64,000 bases of DNA, taken from contig JBCBKE010000005.1 in assembly GCA_038522375.1 (NCBI GenBank), positions 6,269 to 70,268 on the forward strand. The letters run 5' to 3'. The notes beneath the pieces are model-generated. The model had not been told where the DNA came from and did not search any database. It was given only the letters and a program-made list of their open reading frames with translations. The translations under genes were made by a program, and so were the position numbers. This DNA comes from UBA5336 sp038522375 (GTDB lineage: Bacteria > Pseudomonadota > Alphaproteobacteria > Caulobacterales > Hyphomonadaceae). This document shows positions 36,301 through 44,635 of this stretch, in pieces; position 1 is the first letter of the stretch; every line of letters starts with the position of its first letter.

Positions 36301-38318
36301 CACGACAGCTGCGCAGCTTTCGCGTTGCCGTCCCTCCCGACAGCCGCGACTTCGAAGCTCGCTGCTTCGCCTTCCGCAAGGCGACCTTCGAACGCTGTCT
36401 TCGTACCAATGTACAGGTCCCTTGGGTGGAAAGGTATCCTGACGCTCTCCGTGACGGCGCGACCGCCCGGTTCCAGAACGCTCACGACCGTGTTGATGCG
36501 AAGCGGTTTGCCAGCCTCACGACCCTGGCGGCCCGGCTCAAGCAGGATCGTCGCGATGCCGGCTCCATCAGCAACCGTCTCCGGCAATTCCAGGATCCGC
36601 TCCCGGAAGGTCTCGTCATGGCGTCCGAATGTGAAATCGGGGAACAGTTCGAAGGGGGAGGGGGCGACCTCGATCCGGGCCTGGGGTTGCACGACCAGGC
36701 CAGCACCCGGTGCGCCATACAGAAAACGAGCGTCCACTTCGATCGCTCGGCTATCGTCCGCATAGAGCGCAGTCTTCTCGTTCGCCTCAAGCGTGACACC
36801 GATGCGCTGGGGAACAAAGTCCTCTACGGCGAACGTTGCCGAGCCGACAATTCCGATGCCGTCTACATCAACGCTGGCGCTCCAGAGACCGCGTGACGCA
36901 TCGCTGGCAAGATCGACGTCATGGAGGAGTGCTCCGCTCGGCGTGGCCGTGAAGCGCACGGCTTCAGCGTCCAGGCCGTTTGGCCGAACAATGGTCAGCG
37001 TACCAGCGCGGTCGGTCAGGGCGCGGCCTTCCCGGTCGCGAATATGGGCGGTCAGGTGCACGGTTTCGCCGGGGCGGTAGATCCCCCGTTCCGGATAGAC
37101 ATAGGCATCGACCGCACCGGGAACCGTGCGGCCAGCGATGTTCTGGCCCGACAGGTCAACCGGCGCCCGCGTCAGGTCGAGCACGGCAACATCGCCGCGA
37201 GCACCGTAGGCGATCAGAAGTTTCGGTGCAGCGTTGCGCCCACCGGACATGATCGGTTTGCCAAACCGGACGCGACCATCGGCATCGGTGGTGGCTTCCG
37301 CCAGGACATCGTTGTTTCGCGCGATCAGTTCGACGGTTGCGCCGATCACTTCCTGGCCGTCCTGGAGCGATCTCAGCGTCGCATCAAGACCATGCTCACC
37401 CCGATAGGCGGTCAGCGCCAGGTCGGTCATCACGATCCAGCGTCTGGCAGAGGCCGGTGGGCCGTCCGATGTTGCCCGCTCCTTGGCATCGACCACTTCC
37501 ACAAAATAAGCGCCGGATTCGAGTTCGCCGATCACGTCCTGGAGGGGGAAGATCGACGCGACCGGTGCGTTGGGAATGGACGTGACAGGCATCTCGCCCG
37601 ACCAGATTTCCTGGGCGACGTCGGAGGGGTCATCCGCGCCGTAGAGATACCCGTAGCGACCCTCTGAAACGGTCTGCCCCTGGCTGATATTCTTCTGAAA
37701 CAGCACCCGGTCGGGCACATGGGACACCGTAATCCGAACCCCATCGACATTGACTGTTTCCACCGGCAGGCCATCGGCGTCGGACCGGGGCAGGATTACG
37801 CCAGCGCCGCGAAAGCCCACATAGGGAGGACGATCAGCGAAATCGATCGGGACCTCTTCGGTCGTCTCCAATTGCTGTCCGTTGGCTGCCGGCAGTCCGC
37901 TTTTGAGAATGGCGGTGCGGCTTTCCCCAAAGCTCAGGCCAGACAGGCATAGCTCCCGGCCGCTGACGGTCAGAACGGGAGGACTGGCCGGGCGAAGATC
38001 GACGAAGGGCGTATAATCTGTCTCGGGATCGAGGCCCGCCGAGAAAACGAAACAGGCCGAGGGTTCGGCGGCGGATGTATCGATCCGGTAGCGGAAATAT
38101 GTGAACGATTGTTCGGCTTCTTCCGCCAGTCTCTGGCGCTGGCGATCGCGGCGTTCGGCAGCGACCTGGTCCCGCCTGGACCGTTCGACCACGACCCCTT
38201 CATCGACGCTGTCAGCGGTAACATCGGTGGGCGGTGTTTCGCCTCCACCGCAAGCCGCAAGTCCCGCCAGAAGCGCTGTGACGATGAATCTTTTGCCCCA
38301 GTCGCTCATGCGAACCAT
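33354..38318 (-). CDS. Bacterial alpha-2-macroglobulin, YfaS type (lipoprotein)
   Basis: A 1654-residue periplasmic lipoprotein thought to trap proteases that breach the outer membrane, working with PBP1C on wall repair. The start shows a lipobox (LLAGLAACGGG); GGAGG lies five bases before ATG 38318. MG-type beta domains include GRTVPGAVDAYVYPERGIYRPGETV, and the thioester domain has PYGCTEQTVSRAL (CxEQ, Cys1176), so the reactive thioester is intact. The helical TED follows and the C-terminal receptor-like domains close the protein. No frameshift is seen over nearly 5 kb. Confidence 0.95.
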   Translation of the reverse strand: MVRMSDWGKRFIVTALLAGLAACGGGETPPTDVTADSVDEGVVVERSRRDQVAAERRDRQRQRLAEEAEQSFTYFRYRIDTSAAEPSACFVFSAGLDPETDYTPFVDLRPASPPVLTVSGRELCLSGLSFGESRTAILKSGLPAANGQQLETTEEVPIDFADRPPYVGFRGAGVILPRSDADGLPVETVNVDGVRITVSHVPDRVLFQKNISQGQTVSEGRYGYLYGADDPSDVAQEIWSGEMPVTSIPNAPVASIFPLQDVIGELESGAYFVEVVDAKERATSDGPPASARRWIVMTDLALTAYRGEHGLDATLRSLQDGQEVIGATVELIARNNDVLAEATTDADGRVRFGKPIMSGGRNAAPKLLIAYGARGDVAVLDLTRAPVDLSGQNIAGRTVPGAVDAYVYPERGIYRPGETVHLTAHIRDREGRALTDRAGTLTIVRPNGLDAEAVRFTATPSGALLHDVDLASDASRGLWSASVDVDGIGIVGSATFAVEDFVPQRIGVTLEANEKTALYADDSRAIEVDARFLYGAPGAGLVVQPQARIEVAPSPFELFPDFTFGRHDETFRERILELPETVADGAGIATILLEPGRQGREAGKPLRINTVVSVLEPGGRAVTESVRIPFHPRDLYIGTKTAFEGRLAEGEAASFEVAAVGRDGNAKAAQLSWKLLAIDYHYDWYREGGEWRWRRSRTVATVNEGPITTEAGGAAQITVEGLEWGQHELVLEGPDGVEASRSFWVGWGGYVSDDGIEAPDRVQVSVVDETVLPGRNAEITIVPPYDGEAQIVVATDRILAIETRPVTAEGTRMSLPVTDDWGEGAYIMVNVFTEREPVMAAKPRRAIGVTYAPVDMAPRTFSLTINAPEVIRPRRDQLVEIDIEGGPREPVYLTLTAVDEGILNLTKYQSPDPVSYFFGRKSLGVELHDDYGRLLDPNLGLPAEVRSGGDQLGGEGLSVVPTRTVSLFSGEVEVGRAGSAKVRFAVPDFNGELRLMAVAWSAEGLGAASRPVTVRDQAPAELIMPRFLAPGDEASFTASIDNVELEGGPFVASLAAAGPVSVGLEEISRSLPRGERADVSVPVTTDAEGISRLRLAVEGPQNFAVDREYLIETRSPYLPLTRVISETMAPGETYTLSRDLVEGFEPGSIGMTVSFSSLPVDANALYASLSQYPYGCTEQTVSRALPLLYTDQLVAFGAEGGSEQTGARIQEAVTRILNRQSADGSFGLWREGDGNASPWLGAYTTDFLHRAKVAGYAVPNEALSRAYTAMRTVATGDAWRVYGYDANVYESDWHADTQQRLMNRAAPYALYVLAKAGEADVSRLRYLHDRALNDIESPLARAHLGAGLAAVGDQSRAASAFAAAEEALGYDNDGDYYQTPLRDRAGVLALATEAGFDDLAARLVNAVGTDAPDPVSLSTQEKAFLLTAVNALTGGEAEDGGYAMAVEGLGRGNENDRRYFVSEAQISEDVSFTYGGSTPVFRTVLVSGAPTDAPPSVENRLAIEKSFASLTGGRLSLGDLRQGDQLVVSLTVDPEERRVNPVIIADLLPAGFEIETVLRPTDGAREYEDDGAFAWLGTISAAKTAEARDDRFVAAIDLSDTAQTVAYIVRAVTPGDFAMPGAVAEDMYRPSVNARSDAGRVTIARRDDGPGGVQ

Positions 38319-38456
38319 CTTATCCTCCGAGAATCCTCACCTCCCCTATGCACCCTCTGATCCCGATGATCTAGGGCGCCGATCATGGCATCGGTTCGAC
38401 AACATGACGCTCTTGTCAGGGGCATTCGGTGTCCGGCGTGCGGATAGCTGCCCGTT

Positions 38457-38714
38457 TCAACCGCTCCAGCGATTTCCCTTCCGGCGATTGCAACGCCTGT
38501 GAACGAGCTGCAGGTTATCGAGCGCATCGGTGCCGCCCTTCGAGCGAGGGCGAACATGATCAAGGGTGGGTCGCCACACCTTCCAGAGCGTACTGTGGGC
38601 GACCGCTCCCCTGTGGCGCGGCATCGGTTCTCCGCACAGTGCGCACTGCCCGGCCTGCGCAGCCCAAAGCTCCAGGAATTGCGTGTCCTCACGGGGGCGC
38701 TGCGCCTGGGCCAT
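38457..38714 (-). CDS. Small HNH endonuclease-like protein
   Basis: An 85-residue protein with CALCGEPM (first zinc CxxC) and the HNH core LDHVRPRSKGGTDALDNLQLVHRRCNRRKG, which contains DH, N and the second CxxC-like half (HRRCNRRKG). ATG 38714 lies only four bases after the folD stop, so it is likely translated from the folD mRNA; a longer frame to 38774 would overlap folD. Stand-alone HNH proteins of this size occur in many bacteria with unknown targets; it could be a nicking or repair nuclease. Confidence 0.82.
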   Translation of the reverse strand: MAQAQRPREDTQFLELWAAQAGQCALCGEPMPRHRGAVAHSTLWKVWRPTLDHVRPRSKGGTDALDNLQLVHRRCNRRKGNRWSG

Positions 38715-38718
38715 GCCG

Positions 38719-39606
38719 TCAAAGTCCCCCAGGCATCGTCCAGCCCCTGCGATCGCACGCGGCCAGCACGGCATTGCGGAGGAGGCAAGCGATTGTCATG
38801 GGCCCAACCCCTCCCGGCACCGGGGTGATATGACCGGCCACGTCAGCGCAGCTCGTGAAATGGGCGTCACCGACCAGCCGGGTCTTTCCGTCACCCAGTT
38901 CCGGCGCATCAACACGGTTGATCCCCACATCGATCACGGCGGCGCCCGGTTTTATCCAGTCGCCACGAACCATCTCGGGGCGGCCCACCGCCGGCACAAG
39001 GATATCGGCTGTTCGGCACAAATCCGAAAGGTCCTTCGTTCGGGAGTGGGCAATGGTGACCGTGCAGTTCTCTGCCAGAAACAGCATGGCCGCCGGTTTG
39101 CCCACGAGGATCGACCGGCCCAGGACGACGACAGATTGACCCTTCAGGTCATCGCCCAACGCCGCCTTGGCGAGCAGGACGCAGCCTGTCGGCGTGCAGG
39201 GCCGAAGTCCGGGTTTACCAAGCAGAAGCCGACCCGCGCTCGTTTCCGTCAGCCCGTCCACGTCCTTGGTGGGGTCAATCTTCTCGATGGCAGCATCGGC
39301 ATCCAGGCCATCGGGAAGGGGAAGCTGAAGCAGGATACCGTCCACCTCGGGGTCTTTGTTCAGGTCCGCAATAATGGTTTCGACGTCCGATTGGCTCGAT
39401 GTCGCTGGCAGGCGGTGGTGAATTGACCGCATACCGGCGGCCTCGGTGAGCCTGATCTTTGAGCGCACGTAAACCTGGCTCGCTGGGTCGTCTCCAACCA
39501 GAACCACCGAAAGGGTGGGCTGTGACGGGAGCGTTGCAACCGCATCGCCAATCTTGTCGCGCAGCGTTGCGGCGGTCTGTTTTCCGTCAATCAGCTGCGC
39601 TGTCAT
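38719..39606 (-). CDS. folD: Methylene-tetrahydrofolate dehydrogenase/cyclohydrolase
   Basis: A 295-residue bifunctional enzyme of one-carbon metabolism (5,10-methylene-THF to 10-formyl-THF). It shows LSVVLVGDDPASQVYVRSKIR with the catalytic Lys region, VDGILLQLPLP, the KDVDGL motif, PCTPTGC, the Rossmann loop VVVLGRSILVGKPAAMLFL and ITPVPGGVGPMTIACLL. Full length. Downstream genes are an HNH protein and, after a gap, the YfaS gene on the same strand. Confidence 0.97.
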   Translation of the reverse strand: MTAQLIDGKQTAATLRDKIGDAVATLPSQPTLSVVLVGDDPASQVYVRSKIRLTEAAGMRSIHHRLPATSSQSDVETIIADLNKDPEVDGILLQLPLPDGLDADAAIEKIDPTKDVDGLTETSAGRLLLGKPGLRPCTPTGCVLLAKAALGDDLKGQSVVVLGRSILVGKPAAMLFLAENCTVTIAHSRTKDLSDLCRTADILVPAVGRPEMVRGDWIKPGAAVIDVGINRVDAPELGDGKTRLVGDAHFTSCADVAGHITPVPGGVGPMTIACLLRNAVLAACDRRGWTMPGGL

Positions 39607-39646
39607 GGTTGGCTCCGATCTGACGCCTACTGGCCGCGTTCAGCGC

Positions 39647-39955
39647 TCAAATTGGAACGGCAGCGATAAGCGTCGGCAGGGCATAGTCTCTGGTAAAAAG
39701 GATACCGAGTACCAGGACAAGTATCGAAAGATCGAGCTGGCCCATCGGCGGCAGCACATTTCTGATCGGTCTTGCCAGGGGCTCAACGACGCTGGCTAGC
39801 AGATCATAGATTTGGCGGGCCTGGGGATTGCTCATGCTCACAACGCCAAACGAAAACAGCCAACTGAATACAACGTAGATCAGAAGCACGAAGAATAGCA
39901 GTGTCAGGATCGGATGGAAAAAATACGTGTAAAGGGCAAACAACAGGCTTTGCAA
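39647..39955 (-). CDS. YggT family membrane protein
   Basis: A 102-residue protein with two hydrophobic segments joined by the conserved YDLLASVVEPLARPIRNVLPPMG motif of YggT, which precedes a second helix (LSILVLVLGILF). I chose the TTG at 39955 because GGAG lies eight bases before it and the resulting start (QSLLFALYTYF) matches family starts; the longer frame to 40156 covers the upstream intergenic sequence. Function is poorly known; YggT genes are linked to envelope or osmotic traits. Confidence 0.9.
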   Translation of the reverse strand: MQSLLFALYTYFFHPILTLLFFVLLIYVVFSWLFSFGVVSMSNPQARQIYDLLASVVEPLARPIRNVLPPMGQLDLSILVLVLGILFTRDYALPTLIAAVPI

Positions 39956-40125
39956 AGCAGGGTCTCCGTCAGGGTTCGCTTGGATGTAGGCGACTCGGCG
40001 CGTCGGCACCAGTGCGCTGGATGGTTTGGCCCCGTCGCCGGCAAGTTTATCGGCGTCCACTGACCCTAGGGGAGACTTGGCGCGGCGTGGGTCTCGCCCT
40101 ACCCTCTGTTCGGAAAGCGACCTCG

Positions 40126-41355
40126 ATGACCCCAGCCCCCCAACATGACGAACCACCCCTGCGGCCCCTGACGGTGTGGCAGATGAATGTGATCGCCTTC
40201 GCGGTGATGAGCATGGGCGTTGGCATGACCATCAGTTTCGTGGTGGCCTCGCCATTGGCGCGGGACGCCGGTCTGACGGAGATCCAGGTAGCAGGCATCC
40301 TGACACTGTCCGCCTTCTTCTATGCGGCGCTGACACCGGCCTGGGGCCGTGTCGCCAACCGGTTCGGCCGCAAACGTATCATGGTTTTCTCGCTCCTCGC
40401 CATGGGCGGTACCAATGCCGCATTTATCATGGCGCTCGACGCAGCCCTTCAGGGTGTTGTGGTCGGGGTGTGGGCGTTCCTGCTTCTGGCGACGGTGCGG
40501 CTCGCATTCGGGCTTTTATCGCCGGGCCTCCAACCTGCCGCGTTTTCGGCGATTACCGACGCCACGACCCCGCGCACGCGGGCAGCAGGAATGGGAACGC
40601 TGGGCGCTGCCATGAGCATCGGATCGATCCTGGGCCCCGCGGGCGCTGCCGCACTGGCCAGTTTTGGCGCACTCGCGCCGCTCTGGGGATCGGTCGCCTT
40701 TTCGCTCTTCGCTGCGATCGTTATCGCCCTTGCCCTTCCGCCCACGCGCAAGGACGCCGGTGTCAGCAAACGCCCGCCGCTCCTCAGGGCGCGAGATCCG
40801 CGTGTCCTGCCTCACCTGCTGTTCCTGTTTACCTATTTCGTGGGCGTGGGAATGATCCAGCAGACCCTGGCCTGGCTGATTCAGGACCGGTTCGGTCTTG
40901 CGAGGGCTGAGGCTGTCCAGGCCACGGGCTTCGTCTTCGCCGCCATGGCTGTGGCACTGGTCTTTGTGCAGTTTGGCTATGTAAACCGGAAGAAACCTGA
41001 CCCCACCCGCATGCTGATTGCCGGACTGGCCCTGGTGGCCATGGGTTATTTCATCGGCGTCCTGGACGGACCCTATTGGCTCTTGTGTGCAGCGTTTCTT
41101 GTTGTCGGGGTCGGATCTGCCCTCGTCGTTCCAGCCGGAAACGCCCTGGCAACGCTGGCCGTCGGTCCACCTGAACAGGCATCGGCAGCGGCCCTTATTG
41201 CCGCTGCTCCCCCTGCCGGGTTCATTCTTGGTCCATTGCTGGGCGCTGGCCTTTACGCGGTGAACCCCGTGTTTCCGCTGATTGCCAGTTCCTCCGTGAT
41301 GGTTGTTTTGTGGCTCTATGCAATGACGACGTTCCGCCAGCAGCCGGCAATTTAG
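40126..41355 (+). CDS. MFS transporter
   Basis: A 409-residue major facilitator with 12 predicted helices in two halves. The cytoplasmic loop 2-3 motif is visible as AWGRVANRFGRKRIMVFSL (GxxADRxGRK-like), and the second half starts after a basic linker (KRPPLLRARDPRVLP). Members with this layout are often drug or metabolite exporters, but the substrate cannot be told. ATG 40126 is supported by the family start; the frame opens earlier at 39901. Confidence 0.9.
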   Translation: MTPAPQHDEPPLRPLTVWQMNVIAFAVMSMGVGMTISFVVASPLARDAGLTEIQVAGILTLSAFFYAALTPAWGRVANRFGRKRIMVFSLLAMGGTNAAFIMALDAALQGVVVGVWAFLLLATVRLAFGLLSPGLQPAAFSAITDATTPRTRAAGMGTLGAAMSIGSILGPAGAAALASFGALAPLWGSVAFSLFAAIVIALALPPTRKDAGVSKRPPLLRARDPRVLPHLLFLFTYFVGVGMIQQTLAWLIQDRFGLARAEAVQATGFVFAAMAVALVFVQFGYVNRKKPDPTRMLIAGLALVAMGYFIGVLDGPYWLLCAAFLVVGVGSALVVPAGNALATLAVGPPEQASAAALIAAAPPAGFILGPLLGAGLYAVNPVFPLIASSSVMVVLWLYAMTTFRQQPAI

Positions 41356-41437
41356 GAAACGAAACCCCGGAGGGTTGAATACGAAAGCGTTTCTTAAGCG
41401 CTTGCGCCGATCCTGTTGCGCAGGGGTAAACGAAACC

Positions 41438-43027
41438 ATGGATACGTTGGACAACGATACGCTGCATGACATGATCGCCGCGCTGAATACGTTTGGCTGC
41501 GGCGTCGCGGTCTATGGGCCGAAGTTCGAACCGATCTATGCCAGCGAACGCATCCGGACCCATATCCCCCAGCTGTATGCCAGCCTTGAACAAGGCGCGT
41601 CTCTGGAACGGGCCGTCTCCGACGCGGTTCGCCATGTCATTCCCGATATGTCCGAGGAACAGCTTGCCGTGACTTCGGACTTTCTGGCCGGAAAGATACG
41701 CGCCTGTGAGGAGGTCGAATTCCACACGATCGACGGGCGCATTCTGCGGGCCTATCACGGGCGCATGCCCAATGGTGGGATTGTCGGGATATCCACCGAC
41801 GTGACGTCGATCCGCGAGAATGAGCGGGCCCTGCGCCATGCCGAGCGTGAGGCAAAGGCCGCAAGCGATGCCAAGTCAGCGTTTCTCGCCACCATGAGCC
41901 ATGAAATCCGAACGCCCCTGAACGGTGTCCTCGGAATGGCCAAGGCGCTGGCCAAGCGGCCGCTTCCAGATGCGGAACGCGATATGGTGGAAACCATTAT
42001 TCAGAGCTCCAAGGCCTTGATGGTCATCCTGAATGATGTCCTCGACCTGTCCAAGGTTGAAGCCGGCAGGATCGATCTTGTGCCTGTGCCGAACGACATT
42101 CGTCACAAGCTCAGGCAGATCGAGCGGCTTCACCGGGAAAGCGCCGATGCCAAGGGATTGGTTTTTCGTATTGCCGTTCATCCTGACGTGCCGTCACGGC
42201 TCGTATTTGACCCCGTTCGCGTTCGCCAGTGCCTGATCAACCTGATTTCCAACGCGATAAAGTTCACCGACAAAGGGTCGGTCCATGTTGCCGTCACATG
42301 TGAGCCCGTGGCCAACGGGCAGACCCGCGTGATCATTCATGTGCACGATACGGGGATTGGCATTTCTGAAGAGGCGAAAACAAAGCTGTTCCAGAATTTC
42401 GTTCAGGCCGACCGCTCGACGACCCGAAAGTATGGCGGTTCCGGATTGGGGCTGTCGATTACCCGCCAATTGCTTGGCTTGATGGGCGGCGATGTCCAGC
42501 TTGTTTCGGAAGTTGGTCGTGGGTCCGTATTCACGATGTCGTTCGTCTGTGATCAGGCGGACAGTGCCGACCCGTCCCATAGCGCCCGAACCGATGGTCC
42601 GGGTGATTCCGGCAACCGGGTTGGCAGCCTGAGCGGTGTGCGGGCGTTGCTTGTCGATGATAACTCCGTGAACCGGCAGGTCGCACGAATGCTCCTTGAG
42701 CCCTTTGGCCTCGAGTTCCGTGATGCGTCCTCGGGTGAGATGGCGCTTGCCGCCCTTGCAGACGAGCGCTTCGACCTTGTGCTGCTGGATATCCATATGC
42801 CCGAGATGGACGGGCCAGAGACCTTCAACCGAATTCGCAACAGCGGCGAGCGGTGGGCAAATATCCCCGTGATCGCACTGACGGCGGACGCCATGAAGGC
42901 CGATCGTGATCGGTACCTGGCACTTGGGATGAATGGCTACGCATCCAAACCGATTGAGGAGCGCGAACTCGTCGCCTCGATCTTCTCCGCGCTCGTCAAC
43001 CCTGCGGTTCGCCAGGCCGCCGGTTAG
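41438..43027 (+). CDS. Hybrid sensor histidine kinase with C-terminal receiver domain
   Basis: A 529-residue cytoplasmic two-component protein. An N-terminal PAS-like domain (residues about 10-125: FGCGVAVYGPKFEPIYASERI) leads into a short coiled coil (ALRHAEREAKAASDAKSAF). The H-box is FLATMSHEIRTPLNG (His155), the N-box LINLISNAIKFTDKG, G-boxes VHDTGIGIS and YGGSGLGLSI. After a linker the receiver domain has LVDDNSVNRQVARMLL and LLDIHMPEMDG (Asp451). Signal unknown; no transmembrane segment. No cognate regulator gene is adjacent. Confidence 0.95.
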   Translation: MDTLDNDTLHDMIAALNTFGCGVAVYGPKFEPIYASERIRTHIPQLYASLEQGASLERAVSDAVRHVIPDMSEEQLAVTSDFLAGKIRACEEVEFHTIDGRILRAYHGRMPNGGIVGISTDVTSIRENERALRHAEREAKAASDAKSAFLATMSHEIRTPLNGVLGMAKALAKRPLPDAERDMVETIIQSSKALMVILNDVLDLSKVEAGRIDLVPVPNDIRHKLRQIERLHRESADAKGLVFRIAVHPDVPSRLVFDPVRVRQCLINLISNAIKFTDKGSVHVAVTCEPVANGQTRVIIHVHDTGIGISEEAKTKLFQNFVQADRSTTRKYGGSGLGLSITRQLLGLMGGDVQLVSEVGRGSVFTMSFVCDQADSADPSHSARTDGPGDSGNRVGSLSGVRALLVDDNSVNRQVARMLLEPFGLEFRDASSGEMALAALADERFDLVLLDIHMPEMDGPETFNRIRNSGERWANIPVIALTADAMKADRDRYLALGMNGYASKPIEERELVASIFSALVNPAVRQAAG

Positions 43028-43042
43028 GGGCCTGGTGGTTTT

Positions 43043-43342
43043 TCAGGTCAATCGCGCTGCCAGCGCGTCCATGAAGCGTGCAAGGTCAAGGTCCTTGCTG
43101 GTCACGCCAGAGGCATCGTGGGTGGTGAGGGTTACCGTAACGGTGTTGTAGACATTGAACCATTCGGGGTGGTGGTCGATTTGCTCCGCCTTCAGGGCAG
43201 CAGCGGACATGAAGGCCCAGGCCGTTTTGAAGTCGGCAAACTTGAAGGACTTTCGCACCGCGTCGCGGCCATCGTCCGTTCTGGACCAGTCCGGACATGT
43301 CGCCAGGAACGCATCCGCGCCAATCTTGTCAGTCATCCTCAC
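43043..43342 (-). CDS. phhB: Pterin-4a-carbinolamine dehydratase
   Basis: A 99-residue enzyme that dehydrates 4a-hydroxytetrahydrobiopterin during pterin recycling (in some bacteria it supports phenylalanine hydroxylase). The core EQIDHHPEWFNVYNTVTVTLTTHD contains the two His residues of the active site. The gene overlaps the upstream lipoprotein gene by 14 bases; the start could be ATG 43342 or ATG 43336. No phenylalanine hydroxylase is in view. Confidence 0.95.
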   Translation of the reverse strand: MRMTDKIGADAFLATCPDWSRTDDGRDAVRKSFKFADFKTAWAFMSAAALKAEQIDHHPEWFNVYNTVTVTLTTHDASGVTSKDLDLARFMDALAARLT

Positions 43343-43940
43343 CCTCCTTCATGCCGTTCTCATGGAGAAAATAGCGCCATCCTCCGTTTTCGGCGATGGC
43401 GGTCCGAATGCCTGGATACGGCTCTCCCCTCTCCATAGCCTCTATCCCCTCTTCGCCGATCAGCTCTGTCAACCTCGCCCGGTCTGAGAATGAGAGGGTC
43501 TCCAGGACCAACGGTTCCCTATCCAGCGTGGCGACATCGGGCCAGACAAACCAGGTCTCCGTGCCGACCATTCGAACGCCATAGGGTTGGTCGAAAAGGT
43601 CGTCCAGTTTCCTCAAGACGTCGAATCCGGTCGCCCGCATAAGATACCAATGGGTGTAGTGATCGTCGTTTCCGAGATTGGACAAGAAAGCGTCCTGGGA
43701 CTCAGCGAACCGGCCTAGTCGTCGCAGGGACCGGGCCTCGACGGCATCGAGAATGGTCTCCCGGGTCGCAATTACGGCATCTGGCAAAGCAGGCAGCACA
43801 GCCGGCGGGGGTGGCTCGACGAAGACATCCAGCGGAGCGGCCGCCGTAACCGTTGGCTCAACCGCTTGTCCGCATGATGGCAAGACCAACAGGCCGATCA
43901 GGCCCATTCCGATGGCGGTCCAAACCCTAGGCGACTGCAT
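43329..43940 (-). CDS. Putative exported protein of unknown function
   Basis: A 203-residue protein with an export signal (TAIGMGLIGLLVLPSC, weak lipobox LPSC), a Pro-rich linker (FVEPPPPAVLPALP), and a globular part with TWFVWPDVATLD. I recognise no domain. It overlaps both neighbours by 14 bases (HAD gene before, pterin dehydratase after), so the trio is one transcription unit. Confidence 0.72.
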   Translation of the reverse strand: MQSPRVWTAIGMGLIGLLVLPSCGQAVEPTVTAAAPLDVFVEPPPPAVLPALPDAVIATRETILDAVEARSLRRLGRFAESQDAFLSNLGNDDHYTHWYLMRATGFDVLRKLDDLFDQPYGVRMVGTETWFVWPDVATLDREPLVLETLSFSDRARLTELIGEEGIEAMERGEPYPGIRTAIAENGGWRYFLHENGMKEGEDD

Positions 43941-44571
43941 ATCCGGTTGCCGCTTCGAGGTCCGCCAGCAACTGGTCCTCGCTGGTGACTTTTATGGTCG
44001 TCATTCCCATGGTTCGTGCCGGTTTCAGGTTGATTCCAAGGTCATCCAGATAAACGCACGCCGACGGCTCCACGTCCAAGGCCTCGCACATCAGCGCGTA
44101 AATGCGGGGATCGGGTTTGCGGATTCCCAGTTTCGAGCTTTCGATCACATGGTCAAACAGCGCGAACACAGACGCCACTTCGGCTGCCCGCGCATCATCG
44201 TCGGTCATGCTGGCGCCCTTGCCGACAGGGGCGTTGTTGGTGATGCAGCCGATCTTGCCCTTGGTCTTGCAGGTCTTCAGCGCGTCAACGACCCGTGGCC
44301 GAAGCCTGCCTGCCAGCAAGGCAAGTACGTCTTTGCCGGGAACCGTGTGGCCCAGCGCTTCTGCCTCAGCCCTGAAGAGCGCATCGAACGCGTCCGCCGA
44401 GATCTCCGATCGCTCAAGTTTCGCCCAGGCATTGGTGTCGCCGTTACGGGCATTCACCGAGCGGATGAAGTCCTTCGGAAGACCGCGTTCAGCCTCATAG
44501 CTGTTGAAGTTGTCGAATGGCGAGGTCGATACCACGCCTCCGAAATCCCAGATCACCGCCTGATAAGCCAT
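43927..44571 (-). CDS. HAD-superfamily hydrolase (subfamily IA)
   Basis: A 214-residue phosphatase-like protein. Motif I reads VIWDFGGVVSTSPF (nucleophile Asp; the usual second Asp is Gly, as in epoxide-hydrolase-N/ACAD10-type HADs), motif II IGCITNNAP, motif III KLGIRKPDPRIYALM and motif IV CVYLDDLGINL. The cap is helical. First gene of an overlapping trio. Substrate unknown. Confidence 0.9.
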   Translation of the reverse strand: MAYQAVIWDFGGVVSTSPFDNFNSYEAERGLPKDFIRSVNARNGDTNAWAKLERSEISADAFDALFRAEAEALGHTVPGKDVLALLAGRLRPRVVDALKTCKTKGKIGCITNNAPVGKGASMTDDDARAAEVASVFALFDHVIESSKLGIRKPDPRIYALMCEALDVEPSACVYLDDLGINLKPARTMGMTTIKVTSEDQLLADLEAATGYAVA

Positions 44572-44635
44572 GCTCGTGTCGTGGCCCCACTCGGTCCATG
44601 GGTCAATCGCTGATCATCAACCGGGACTGCTGAGT

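Noticed and set aside
35535..37667. Long plus-strand frames within the yfaS gene
   Set aside because: They are antisense to a clear 1654-residue protein and have no family features.
39956..40156. Extended YggT start
   Set aside because: Sequence is not conserved-looking and the TTG at 39955 has a good Shine-Dalgarno.
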